Assembly: GCA_019425005.1 (NCBI GenBank)
Contig: JAHYYK010000020.1
Span: 1-27,189, forward strand
DNA length: 27,189 nucleotides
Origin: Collinsella sp.
Lineage (GTDB): Bacteria; Actinomycetota; Coriobacteriia; Coriobacteriales; Coriobacteriaceae
Direction: 5' to 3'
Shown: positions 7,453 through 14,643 of the stretch, one piece after another
How the letters are laid out: the number at the start of each line of letters is the position of its first letter
Numbering within the stretch: the first letter of the stretch is position 1
The notes under the pieces: generated by a model
Database searches by the model: none
Told to the model about the DNA's origin: nothing
The model's input: only the letters and a program-made list of their open reading frames with translations
Translations under genes and position numbers: made by a program

Positions 7453-8790
7453 ATGGAACTCAAATCGTGTACCTACGCAACCGTCACCACCTTGGGCGAC
7501 TTTGGCCCCTGGATCAGCAAGGTCGTACTCGACCTGCCCTGCACCGTGCGCGCCAACGATATCGACGCAAGCACCTTCCATATATATGTAGAGCGTCACG
7601 AGCGCACGGGCGAGGTCCTGATGCGCAAGGAGCGCGGCGCCGACCATGCCGCGCCCTCGGTGGGCTACATCGACGTTCTCCGCGCGTATCCGTGTGACGA
7701 GAACGGGCGCAAGCTCGCTGTGGGCACCCACGTGGCGCTCGAGGTCGCCGAGCAGCGCCTGACCAAGACCATCGAAGGCGGCGTCATGGGCTCGCGCATG
7801 CTCGATGACCAGCTGCGCATCACGCAGCTCACAGCTCTTCCCGGCAACGACGGCGACGATCCCACCTGCGGCCTGGTCTTCGACACCTGCCGTGGCGATA
7901 TCTGCCCCGCGCTCAAAGGCTGGAGCAACGCCACGCAAAAGACCGCCGTCGACGGCATCGCGCTCGAATACGGCTTCTTTGAGCCCAGCTTTAAGGCCGA
8001 GGACTCGGCATGCTTCAACCCCTTTGCGCCCGAGGCAACGGTTGTGCCCCAAAAGGCCCCGCTCGTGGTGTATCTGCACGGCGCCGGCGAGGGCAAGGGC
8101 ACCACGCAAGGCGAAGGCGCCACGCGTGCCTATATCGGCAACCGCGTCACAGCCATTAGCCAGGCGCAGATCCAGCGCTACTTTGGCGGCTTTGCCTGGG
8201 TGCTCGTGCCGCAGTCGCCCACGTTTTGGATGGACAACGGCGTCGAGCAGCTTGGTCACTCCAACCAGAGCATCTACTCCCCCGTGCTCAAGGCACTTAT
8301 CGATGAGTTTGTCGCCGAGCATGCCGACCGCATCGACACCGACCGCATCGTGGTCGCCGGTCTTTCCAACGGCGGCTTTATGACCCTGCGCCTGTGCGCC
8401 GACTACCCCGATTTCTTCGCCGCGGGCCTTCCCTGCTGCGCCCCGTGGTACAACGCCACGGACGAGGACGTAGCCGCGCTCGCCAAGACGCCGCTGTGGT
8501 TTACGCACTCCAAGGGCGACGAGCTCGTGCACCCGCAACAGACCGTGCTGCCGCTGTTCGCGCGCCTGCGCGATGCCGGCGCCAACGTGCATCTCACCTA
8601 CTTTAGCCATGTCGAGGACCTGACCGGCGTGTATCGCGAGGCCGACGGCTCGGCCAAGAAGACGTTCAACCACGGCGTGTGGATCCACCAATTCAACGAC
8701 CTGTGTTATCAAGACTTCGACGGGGGCAACGTACTCATCGACGGCGAGCCGGTGGGCTGCTGGGAGTGGTCGGCCAGGGTTTCGAGGTAA
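7453..8790 (+). CDS. Alpha/beta-hydrolase esterase with N-terminal beta domain
   Basis: Predicted serine esterase or hydrolase of the PHB-depolymerase/acetyl- or feruloyl-esterase-like group. The 445-residue protein has an N-terminal region of about 190 residues resembling the Ig-like domain of such esterases, then a catalytic domain: LVVYLHGAGEG (oxyanion region), nucleophile Ser305 in GLSNGGF, acid Asp356 in HSKGDELV, and histidine at His407 or His412 in NHGVWIH. There is no signal peptide, so it should act inside the cell. The ATG at 7453 follows GGGAGG; an in-frame upstream start at 7426 lacks one. Sitting opposite a PTS permease with shared operators, it may remove acyl groups from imported glycosides; that role is inferred. 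Confidence 0.82.
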   Translation: MELKSCTYATVTTLGDFGPWISKVVLDLPCTVRANDIDASTFHIYVERHERTGEVLMRKERGADHAAPSVGYIDVLRAYPCDENGRKLAVGTHVALEVAEQRLTKTIEGGVMGSRMLDDQLRITQLTALPGNDGDDPTCGLVFDTCRGDICPALKGWSNATQKTAVDGIALEYGFFEPSFKAEDSACFNPFAPEATVVPQKAPLVVYLHGAGEGKGTTQGEGATRAYIGNRVTAISQAQIQRYFGGFAWVLVPQSPTFWMDNGVEQLGHSNQSIYSPVLKALIDEFVAEHADRIDTDRIVVAGLSNGGFMTLRLCADYPDFFAAGLPCCAPWYNATDEDVAALAKTPLWFTHSKGDELVHPQQTVLPLFARLRDAGANVHLTYFSHVEDLTGVYREADGSAKKTFNHGVWIHQFNDLCYQDFDGGNVLIDGEPVGCWEWSARVSR

Positions 8791-8800
8791 CCATCCCATC

Positions 8801-8927
8801 GGGGGCTCTGACCTTTAGTTTTGTAAACGTCCTCGCGCATGAGCCCCGCTTATCCTGCTCCTTCGGAGCATCGGATAAGCGGGGCTCGCGCTGCGGAATG
8901 TTTACAAAACTAAAGGTCAGAGCCCCC
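8801..8927. repeat. 127-bp nested palindrome after the esterase gene
   Basis: Outer perfect 28-bp arms 8801-8828 and 8900-8927, middle perfect 15-bp arms 8841-8855 and 8873-8887, and inner 6-bp arms 8856-8861 and 8865-8870 around loop TTC. The middle and inner stems are nearly continuous. It begins 11 bases after the esterase stop. It would terminate or protect transcripts, but it lacks a T-run and is far longer than a normal terminator. A palindromic repeat element is the better reading. Confidence 0.85.
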
Positions 8928-9057
8928 CTAAGTTAACGTTGTTCGAAACGCTGGTCGGCCGCTTCCGGCGGGCCGCCGGGTCGCGGGCGATGGGGGCGTG
9001 GGTCCCGTCTTGCCTTGCGCGTAACTGGCTGAATTGATTTTGATTGGAGCTGTTCCT

Positions 9058-10569
9058 ATGTCCCAGAAGTTGACTCGGGTGATTGTTACCACTGATATGG
9101 AAGTCGATGATATGAACTCGCTTGTTCATTTGGCTCTGTATCTCAACTTGCTTGATGTTCAGGCTGTGGTGTATACGGCTTCGCAGTATCACTTTCTTGG
9201 GGATGGGGTTCATACGCTCGGCGAGGTGAATTCGCATTGGCGGACCAAAGGGCGGCGCTCTTATGAGTGGGCTGTTGTGCCTCATGAGCCCGATCCGCTG
9301 GCTGGCGAGCTTCGTGAGTATCGGCCGTTTCCCGAGCATTGGATTGAGAGTCTCTGGAGTAATGAATATACCCAGGCTTGGCCGCAGTTGCAGGCAAATG
9401 CGGACGCCGCCGGTGAACCGCCGTTTCCCACGCCTGCCCAGATGATCGAGCGTACGTTTGTGGGAAATGTTGCTTTTGAGGGTGATGTGTGCGAGGAGAC
9501 TGAAGGGTCTCACGTCATCGCCGATGCCATCATGGACGATGACCCGCGCACGCTGTGGCTGCTCAGCTGGGGTGGTATGAATACGATCGTTCGCGCCCTC
9601 ATGAGTATTGCCGAGCGTTATCGCGCCACACCCGAGTGGCCCGCCGTACAGCGGCGGGTCTATCAGAAGGTGCGCGTGATGGGCGTTGCCGATAGTGTGG
9701 GGCAGGATAACTCGTGGCTCGACCATGGGCGCGAGCTCTTTCCCGAGCTCATCTTTTGGCGTACGCCCTATATGTATGGCAACTATTTCGACGCCAAAAC
9801 AGCTCAGCCCGATACGCTGCCGCTGTTTAAGGCTCCTTGGCCTGAGCGGAATCTCACGCAGGGCAACGGACCCCTCATGGCACGCTATATGCTCTATGGC
9901 GATGGTAAGGTCTACGAAAACGAGCCTGAGCGCTTTCAGTTTGGCAAGCATGCCCGCCTGGATTGGGGCCTGGAAGGCATGCCCGCGGTACAGTTTGAGC
10001 GCGGCGACTTTATGGCCGAAGGCGACAGCATGACCTATATTCCGCTGCTTCCGTTTGGCCTGCGCGGTATCGACGACCGCGACTTCGATACGCTGCTCGG
10101 CCGCATGTTTCTTGATGGACACCCCGATGCGAACGCGCCCACCGGTTTTGCCGCCCTCGGCACGCCCCCAGACGACAATCTCAATCCCTATCTGCGTGCC
10201 TATCAGGAAGACTTTGCCGCCCGCGCGCAATGGTGCGCCCATGATCCGGCCATCTGCTCGCATCCGGCGCATGTTGTCGAGGTCACGGCCGACCGCAGCG
10301 CCGCAGCCGGCGAGCGCATCGACCTTGCGGCGACCATCGTCGACCCTGACGGCAGGGGCTTCGATGCGCATTGGGATGTCGCCGTAGACCCGTCGAGCTA
10401 TGCAGGCGTCCAGGATCTGTCGCTGTGGCAAGAATGCACGGAGGATGCCACTTTCATCGTGCCCGCCGACGCACGACCCGGCGACCGCTTTGTGCTCACC
10501 CTCACCGTGCAGACGCGCGCCGAGTGCCCCTGCACCCGCTACACCCAGGTCGCCGTGACTGTGGCATAG
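9058..10569 (+). CDS. DUF1593 nucleoside-hydrolase-like protein
   Basis: The 503-residue protein matches the DUF1593 (nucleoside hydrolase-like, Sde182-type) family. Its N-terminus VIVTTDMEVDDMNSL has the Asp-rich pattern that binds calcium in nucleoside hydrolases. Other family-like segments are LWLLSWGGMNTI (about residues 168-179) and a C-terminal beta-rich Ig-like region from about residue 405. Members occur in plant-polysaccharide loci, but a reaction has not been settled to my knowledge. No signal peptide is present. I chose the ATG at 9058 because GGAG lies eight bases upstream; a TTG at 9034 is unlikely. The first ~500 bases use more T-ending codons than neighbouring genes, and the gene is bracketed by palindromic repeats, both mild hints of transfer. 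Confidence 0.8.
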   Translation: MSQKLTRVIVTTDMEVDDMNSLVHLALYLNLLDVQAVVYTASQYHFLGDGVHTLGEVNSHWRTKGRRSYEWAVVPHEPDPLAGELREYRPFPEHWIESLWSNEYTQAWPQLQANADAAGEPPFPTPAQMIERTFVGNVAFEGDVCEETEGSHVIADAIMDDDPRTLWLLSWGGMNTIVRALMSIAERYRATPEWPAVQRRVYQKVRVMGVADSVGQDNSWLDHGRELFPELIFWRTPYMYGNYFDAKTAQPDTLPLFKAPWPERNLTQGNGPLMARYMLYGDGKVYENEPERFQFGKHARLDWGLEGMPAVQFERGDFMAEGDSMTYIPLLPFGLRGIDDRDFDTLLGRMFLDGHPDANAPTGFAALGTPPDDNLNPYLRAYQEDFAARAQWCAHDPAICSHPAHVVEVTADRSAAAGERIDLAATIVDPDGRGFDAHWDVAVDPSSYAGVQDLSLWQECTEDATFIVPADARPGDRFVLTLTVQTRAECPCTRYTQVAVTVA

Positions 10570-10611
10570 CAAGGGCGACGCCCACATTCGGCAGCCGCCG
10601 CATTCGACAAA

Positions 10612-10761
10612 GAGTGTCCCCAGGCGTCAAACGAGCGGGGATTTTTGGACACCCAAATGACGAGAGTGGATAATCTCCCACTTTGAGCCCACAAACAGGC
10701 CAAAAACGGGAGATTATCCACTCTCATTCTACGGGTACTCATTGGGGACGTACTTAAATGA
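10612..10761. repeat. ~150-bp dispersed palindromic element, copy 1
   Basis: Homologous to 13549-13727. Shared parts in order: GAGTGTCCCCAGG, a segment with ACGAGCGGGGATTTTTGG, an 18-bp perfect inverted repeat (10662-10679 with 10708-10725) around a 28-base spacer, and the 25 bases 10737-10761 of the dispersed 27-bp repeat. This copy lacks the ~28-base insertion present in copy 2. It has no coding capacity. It could also end the DUF1593 transcript. Confidence 0.88.
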
Positions 10762-10788
10762 CTAGTCAGACAAGAACGTCCAAGTGCC

Positions 10789-10825
10789 AAAAAGGTGCAC
10801 CGTCGGAATATCCCGGCGGTGCCCC
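10789..10825 (-). terminator. Rho-independent terminator of second PTS gene
   Basis: On the minus strand GGGGCACCGCCGGGA pairs with TCCGACGGTGCACC with few mismatches, followed by TTTTT (10793-10789). It lies about 45 bases beyond the EIIBC stop. Confidence 0.75.
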
Positions 10826-10871
10826 TTGCGCTGAACTGTCCCCCAGAGGAGAAAAATACCTGTAGGAAGCG

Positions 10872-12293
10872 TTACTCCTCGTCAAGCTCGGCCTGGTCGG
10901 CCTCGGTGATGCCAAAGAAGAAGGCGAGCACGGCGGAGACGATAAAGGCCACGGCAAAGCAGATGCCAAAGTTGATGAGGTTGCCCATGCCCGGGGTGAG
11001 GTAGCCCAGGAACACCAGGAAGTTGGAGTTAGCACCAGGCATGCCCAGCGTCACGCCCAAGATGCCGGCGAGCAAGCCAGAGACAGCGCCGCCCGCAACC
11101 ATGCACGGAATCATACGCTTGAAGCGCATGATGCAGCCAAACAACGCGGGCTCGGTCACGCCACCGAGGATAGCCGAGATGACATAACCAAAGGTCAGGG
11201 CCTTCTCCTCCTTGTTGCGAATGCGCAACGCGGCTCCAAACACAGCACCCCACACAGCAATCATGGCAAAGTTGGACGCAACAAAGATGAACTTGTCCTC
11301 GCCCAACGCCATAAAGGTGGCGAGAGCCGGCATGATCACGGCGATGTGCATACCGGTCAGGACAAACAGCTGCCACAGACCGCCGACGATTGCCATGGCG
11401 ATGTAGAAGCCGATACCGGTGCCCGCCATACCAAAGAGGACGGCGGAGAGCAGGCTACCGAGCTCGTTGCCGATAGGACCAAGCACGATAAGCTCGATGG
11501 GCACCATAACGACCATCGTAAAGAACGGCGCAAAGACGGTAGACAGAACGTCCGGCACAATCTTCTTAAAAAACTTCTCGACCCAGTAGAGCGCCACGAC
11601 CGAAAGCAAGATCGGCAGGACGGTCTGCTGGTAGTTCTGCAGCGGAGCGCTGATGCCATAGACCGTGAGCGAGGTCTCGCCGCTCTGGGCGAGCGCCACG
11701 ATGTCGGGGCAGATGAGGATACCGCCGCAGAACATGCCGAGCACCGGACTCGCGCCGATCTTCTTGGCCGCGCTGTAGCCCAGATAGACCGGCAGCAGGT
11801 ACATGGCCGCGTCAAACAGGTAGGTGTAGAACAGCAGGTAGGTGGGATCGGTCTCGGGCACCAGGTTAAAGACCTGCGGACCGATGAGAGTGCCGATACA
11901 CTTGAACAGGCCACCGGCCATCAAGATGGGGATCAACGCCACCATGGAGCCGGACAGGTAGTTGAGGATGTTGTTGCCGATCACCTTGGGCGTGAGCTTT
12001 TGCTTAGGTGCATCGAGGTTCTCGTCGATTGCGGCGCTCTTGGCAAAGCCGCCCATTGCACACACCTCGTCATAGACCTTGGGCACGTTCTGGCCGATGA
12101 TGACCTGGTACTGGCCGCCCGACTCCTGGGCGCCGATGACACCCTTGATCTTCTTGACCTTATTGGTATCGGGGATACCGTTGTCCTTGAGCGTAAAACG
12201 CAGACGCGTCATGCAGTGCGTCACGCCCGAGACGTTCTCCTTGCCGCCGACGGCTGCAAGTACGTCCTCGGCGATCTTCTTGTTGTCGGCCAT
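10872..12293 (-). CDS. PTS beta-glucoside-type EIIBC permease (second copy)
   Basis: Membrane permease importing and phosphorylating a sugar, probably a beta-glucoside. The 473-residue product has phosphocysteine Cys27 in HCMTRLRFT of the EIIB domain, then an EIIC domain with GASPVLGM, YQQTVLPILLSV and GGVTEPALFGC. Like its paralogue at 5535-6962 it has no fused EIIA. The ATG at 12293 follows an excellent AAGGAGG. It lies 158 bases downstream of the antiterminator gene on the same strand, so the antiterminator probably controls it. The leader between them is G/C-rich; I could not identify a clear RAT site by eye. Confidence 0.93.
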   Translation of the reverse strand: MADNKKIAEDVLAAVGGKENVSGVTHCMTRLRFTLKDNGIPDTNKVKKIKGVIGAQESGGQYQVIIGQNVPKVYDEVCAMGGFAKSAAIDENLDAPKQKLTPKVIGNNILNYLSGSMVALIPILMAGGLFKCIGTLIGPQVFNLVPETDPTYLLFYTYLFDAAMYLLPVYLGYSAAKKIGASPVLGMFCGGILICPDIVALAQSGETSLTVYGISAPLQNYQQTVLPILLSVVALYWVEKFFKKIVPDVLSTVFAPFFTMVVMVPIELIVLGPIGNELGSLLSAVLFGMAGTGIGFYIAMAIVGGLWQLFVLTGMHIAVIMPALATFMALGEDKFIFVASNFAMIAVWGAVFGAALRIRNKEEKALTFGYVISAILGGVTEPALFGCIMRFKRMIPCMVAGGAVSGLLAGILGVTLGMPGANSNFLVFLGYLTPGMGNLINFGICFAVAFIVSAVLAFFFGITEADQAELDEE

Positions 12294-12451
12294 AATGACC
12301 TCCTTTTCTCGCGGGACCCGCCCGCCGGCACCTCTACGGCGCCCTCAACAACCCGTCGCCCGGCTGCCGCGATTTGTAAGGGGTATGGGGAGCTTCGCGG
12401 CGGCCTCAGGCCGGTTTACCTGCAGCGATAACCGACGCTGCTGCGGTATAT

Positions 12452-13294
12452 CTACACCCGGGGGTGCGAGATACGATGAATGTGCATGAGCACGTATAGC
12501 TTCTCGGAGTCGCTGATCTGGCATCCAAAATGTTCCTCGATAAGCACGCAGGCGTAGTCGAGAACCTCAGCCGAACGGCCCATCTCGCCGCGCACGGTTC
12601 CGTAAAGCTCCGCGCCGTCGGTGTTCATGGGCTCACCGGTACGAATGCGCCCAAACAAATAGTGGATATGGGTAGCGAAGCGTGCAAACTCAAAGCCGTG
12701 GCGGTCGACCTCGATTCCGTAGGTCTTCTCGATCCTTGCGATGATGGCGCCAATGAGACGTTCATCGTCGCGGGCCTCGGCGTCGGTTTCGGCCTCGTTC
12801 TCGGGCGCCAGACGCGCGTTGAGCAGGCACATGGCGATCCCCACGCCCTCGCTCTCTGCAAGCTCCACATTGAGGCCATCGAAGATACGCCTGAGGGCAA
12901 AAACGCCCACCTTGTACTCGATGGGATACATCTGCGCCACGTCATAGGCGAGCGGCATCTGCACGGTAATGCCGCGCTTGGCGCGCTGCAGGGCAAAAGT
13001 AATGTGGTCTGCAAGGGCGAGCACGGCGTTGTGACTGAGTTTGTAGGGGAGCTCCAGGTCGGCGGCTTGAATGATTTCGGCAGAGACCGCGAGCACGCGG
13101 GGCGATAGCTCTTCGAGAAGCGCCAGGTAATGTTCGTCCACGTTGTAGAAGGTGCGCTCGATAGCGGCGAGCGGCAGGTCGCCCGTCTCCTTGTCGATAG
13201 CGAAGGCGATTCCCTTGCCAAATGCAACGACGCTTCGACCCTTTGAGTCGGTGCACATAACTGCGTTGTTGTTGATTCGCTTGACGACCTTCAC
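12452..13294 (-). CDS. licT: LicT/BglG-family transcription antiterminator
   Basis: RNA-binding antiterminator that lets transcription through a leader terminator when its sugar is present. The 280-residue protein has an N-terminal CAT RNA-binding domain (VKVVKRINNNAVMCTDSKG, about residues 1-55), then PRD1 with the LSHNAVLALADHI histidine region near residues 100-112, and PRD2 with FARFATHIHYLFGRI near residues 200-220. EIIB and HPr of the PTS normally phosphorylate these histidines. I chose the GTG at 13294-13292, which starts exactly at the conserved domain and follows GAAGGGA; the longer frame adds an unrelated Arg-rich leader. The neighbouring EIIBC is the likely partner. The symbol licT denotes the family, not a proven orthologue. 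Confidence 0.9.
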   Translation of the reverse strand: MKVVKRINNNAVMCTDSKGRSVVAFGKGIAFAIDKETGDLPLAAIERTFYNVDEHYLALLEELSPRVLAVSAEIIQAADLELPYKLSHNAVLALADHITFALQRAKRGITVQMPLAYDVAQMYPIEYKVGVFALRRIFDGLNVELAESEGVGIAMCLLNARLAPENEAETDAEARDDERLIGAIIARIEKTYGIEVDRHGFEFARFATHIHYLFGRIRTGEPMNTDGAELYGTVRGEMGRSAEVLDYACVLIEEHFGCQISDSEKLYVLMHIHRISHPRV

Positions 13295-13548
13295 AGTTCT
13301 TCCCTTCGGCAACGGCGTTCTACGGCGGCGCATGGCGTGCATGCGCGGGCGCAAATCGACGAGCCGCCCGATCATGCCTCGAAGGGAGTCGCACTCAAGC
13401 TGAGCTCTTTATAGTATTTAAGCGTCATTGAATCGCTTTAATAGCGGAATTGTGGCCGCGCTTGGCGAACGGTCGGCATTAATCGGTGAACGGTCGGCCC
13501 CCTGCGCGGCCGACACCGTCTCCCGTTTAGAGGTAGCCCCCAGGCAAG

Positions 13549-13727
13549 GAGTGTCCCCAGGTGCCGGCACAAAAGGAACGTCCCCAAGTGCCAAACGAGC
13601 GGGGATTTTTGGACACCCAAACAACGAGAGTGGACAATCTCCCACTTTGAGCCCACAAGCAGGCCAAAAATGGGAGATTATCCACTCTCGTTCTGCGAGC
13701 ACTCATTGGGGACGTACTTAAATGAGT
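13549..13727. repeat. Dispersed palindromic element, copy 2
   Basis: Second copy of the element at 10612-10761. Its long stem pairs 13625-13644 with 13671-13690 (20 bp, one mismatch), and the spacer is nearly the same as in copy 1. It carries an extra ~28 bases around 13564-13591 that repeat the TCCCCA-GTGCC motif. It lies on the other side of the second PTS/antiterminator pair from copy 1. Confidence 0.88.
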
Positions 13728-13760
13728 AGTTTCACTCATTTAAGTACGTCCCCAATGAGT
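13701..13760. repeat. Perfect 27-bp inverted repeat
   Basis: Arms 13701-13727 and 13734-13760 are exact reverse complements with the loop AGTTTC. The arm begins ACTCATTGGGGACGTACTTA. One arm is part of dispersed element copy 2; the other is an added inverted copy. Single arms occur at 3882-3908 and 10737-10761. Confidence 0.92.
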
Positions 13761-13835
13761 AGGAAAAATGGGCCATGTGTCCCAGTTGTGGAGACTCGTT
13801 GAGCCGTCTGGGTATCGTGAAAGGCTGCGCACTCC

Positions 13836-13873
13836 CCCATCATCAAAAGTGACACACGCTACCAGTTGATGGG
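13836..13873 (+). promoter_or_regulatory. Hairpin that could mask the DUF4428 ribosome site
   Basis: CCCATCA (13836-13842) can pair with TGATGGG (13867-13873), which overlaps the start of the GGGAGG ribosome site before the ATG at 13882. A 7-bp stem with a 24-base loop is modest evidence. Confidence 0.25.
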
Positions 13874-13881
13874 AGGCAGCC

Positions 13882-14619
13882 ATGGGCTTCTTTGACAAGA
13901 TGTTCGAGAAGAAAGAGTGCGCGATTTGCGGTACCGAGCTGGGACTTCTAGGTAAGACAAAAATCAATGAAGGCTACCTGTGCAAAGAGTGCGCCGGCAA
14001 GCTCTCCCCCTACTTTCACGGCTATCGCTCCAGCACCGCGGACGATATCCGCGAGCAGATCGCCTACCGCGAGGCCAATGCCGAGCGCCTGGCGTCGTTC
14101 AATCCCACGCGCACGCTTTCTGCCGGACGCACCAATATTATGCTCGATGAGGACGCAGGCCTGCTGATCATTACCTCGCAGAGCCGCTGGCGCGACGCCA
14201 ATCCCGACATCATCGAGTTCTCGCAGGTACTCGGCTGCGATATGGATATCGACGAGCATCGCACCGAAATCTATCGCGAGACCAAGGACGGCGAGCGCGA
14301 GAGCTACAACCCGCCGCGCTACGACCTGGATTACGACTTTAATCTGACCATCCACGTCAACACGCCGTACTTTACCGAGATCAACCTGCGCGTGAACGAC
14401 TCCACCATCGATCAGCGCGGCTCCATCGAATACCGCGAGGCCAAGCGCCAGGCAACCGAGGTCCGCGACGCGCTGGTGCAGCTGCGCCAGGAGACGCGCG
14501 ACAGCGTCGCGGCCGCCAAGGCCCCCAAGACCGCGGTGACCTGCCCCTTCTGCGGAGCCACCACCATTCCCGATGCCAGTGGGCGCTGCGAATACTGCGG
14601 CGGCGCCATCGGCGCATAG
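13882..14619 (+). CDS. DUF4428 zinc-finger protein with C-terminal zinc ribbon
   Basis: A 245-residue cytosolic protein. The N-terminus has a DUF4428-type finger with Cys13 and Cys16 (CAIC) and Cys34 and Cys37 (CKEC). A central beta-rich domain of about 150 residues follows, with LLIITSQSRWRDANPDIIEF. The C-terminus has a second ribbon, CPFCG-CEYCGG, near residues 221-241. Function is unknown; such proteins commonly act as adaptors. The ATG follows GGGAGG. It leads a plus-strand run, 24 bases before a double zinc-ribbon membrane protein, which places it in the same presumed envelope module. Confidence 0.8.
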   Translation: MGFFDKMFEKKECAICGTELGLLGKTKINEGYLCKECAGKLSPYFHGYRSSTADDIREQIAYREANAERLASFNPTRTLSAGRTNIMLDEDAGLLIITSQSRWRDANPDIIEFSQVLGCDMDIDEHRTEIYRETKDGERESYNPPRYDLDYDFNLTIHVNTPYFTEINLRVNDSTIDQRGSIEYREAKRQATEVRDALVQLRQETRDSVAAAKAPKTAVTCPFCGATTIPDASGRCEYCGGAIGA

Positions 14620-14643
14620 TCTCCGGCACGGAAAGGACCGATC

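Larger units (their letters stand above)
10570..10871. other. Intergenic region between convergent DUF1593 and second PTS genes
   Basis: 302 bases between convergent genes. It holds no gene. Most of it is the dispersed element at 10612-10761, followed by the PTS terminator at 10789-10825. Confidence 0.7.
13295..13881. other. Intergenic region between divergent antiterminator and DUF4428 genes
   Basis: 587 bases without a convincing gene. It holds an inverted repeat TTAAGCG/CGCTTTAA around 13418-13440 near AT-rich bases that may be the antiterminator promoter, the second copy of the dispersed element (13549-13727), the perfect inverted repeat at 13701-13760, and a weak hairpin at 13836-13873 next to the DUF4428 ribosome site. 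The short open frames crossing the repeats have no family signal. Confidence 0.6.

Noticed and set aside
8917..10587. A 556-codon minus-strand frame opposite the DUF1593 gene
   Set aside because: No recognisable domain or ribosome site; the plus-strand product has the DUF1593 N-terminal Asp motif.
12294..12451. A RAT antiterminator target before the second PTS gene
   Set aside because: Expected from the antiterminator gene next to it, but I could not find a stem-loop with the usual conserved bases by eye, so it is not listed as a feature.
13428..13721. A small gene of about 97 codons across the dispersed element
   Set aside because: The reading frame is made mostly of repeat sequence, its counterpart in the other copy is not preserved as a frame, and no ribosome site is present.
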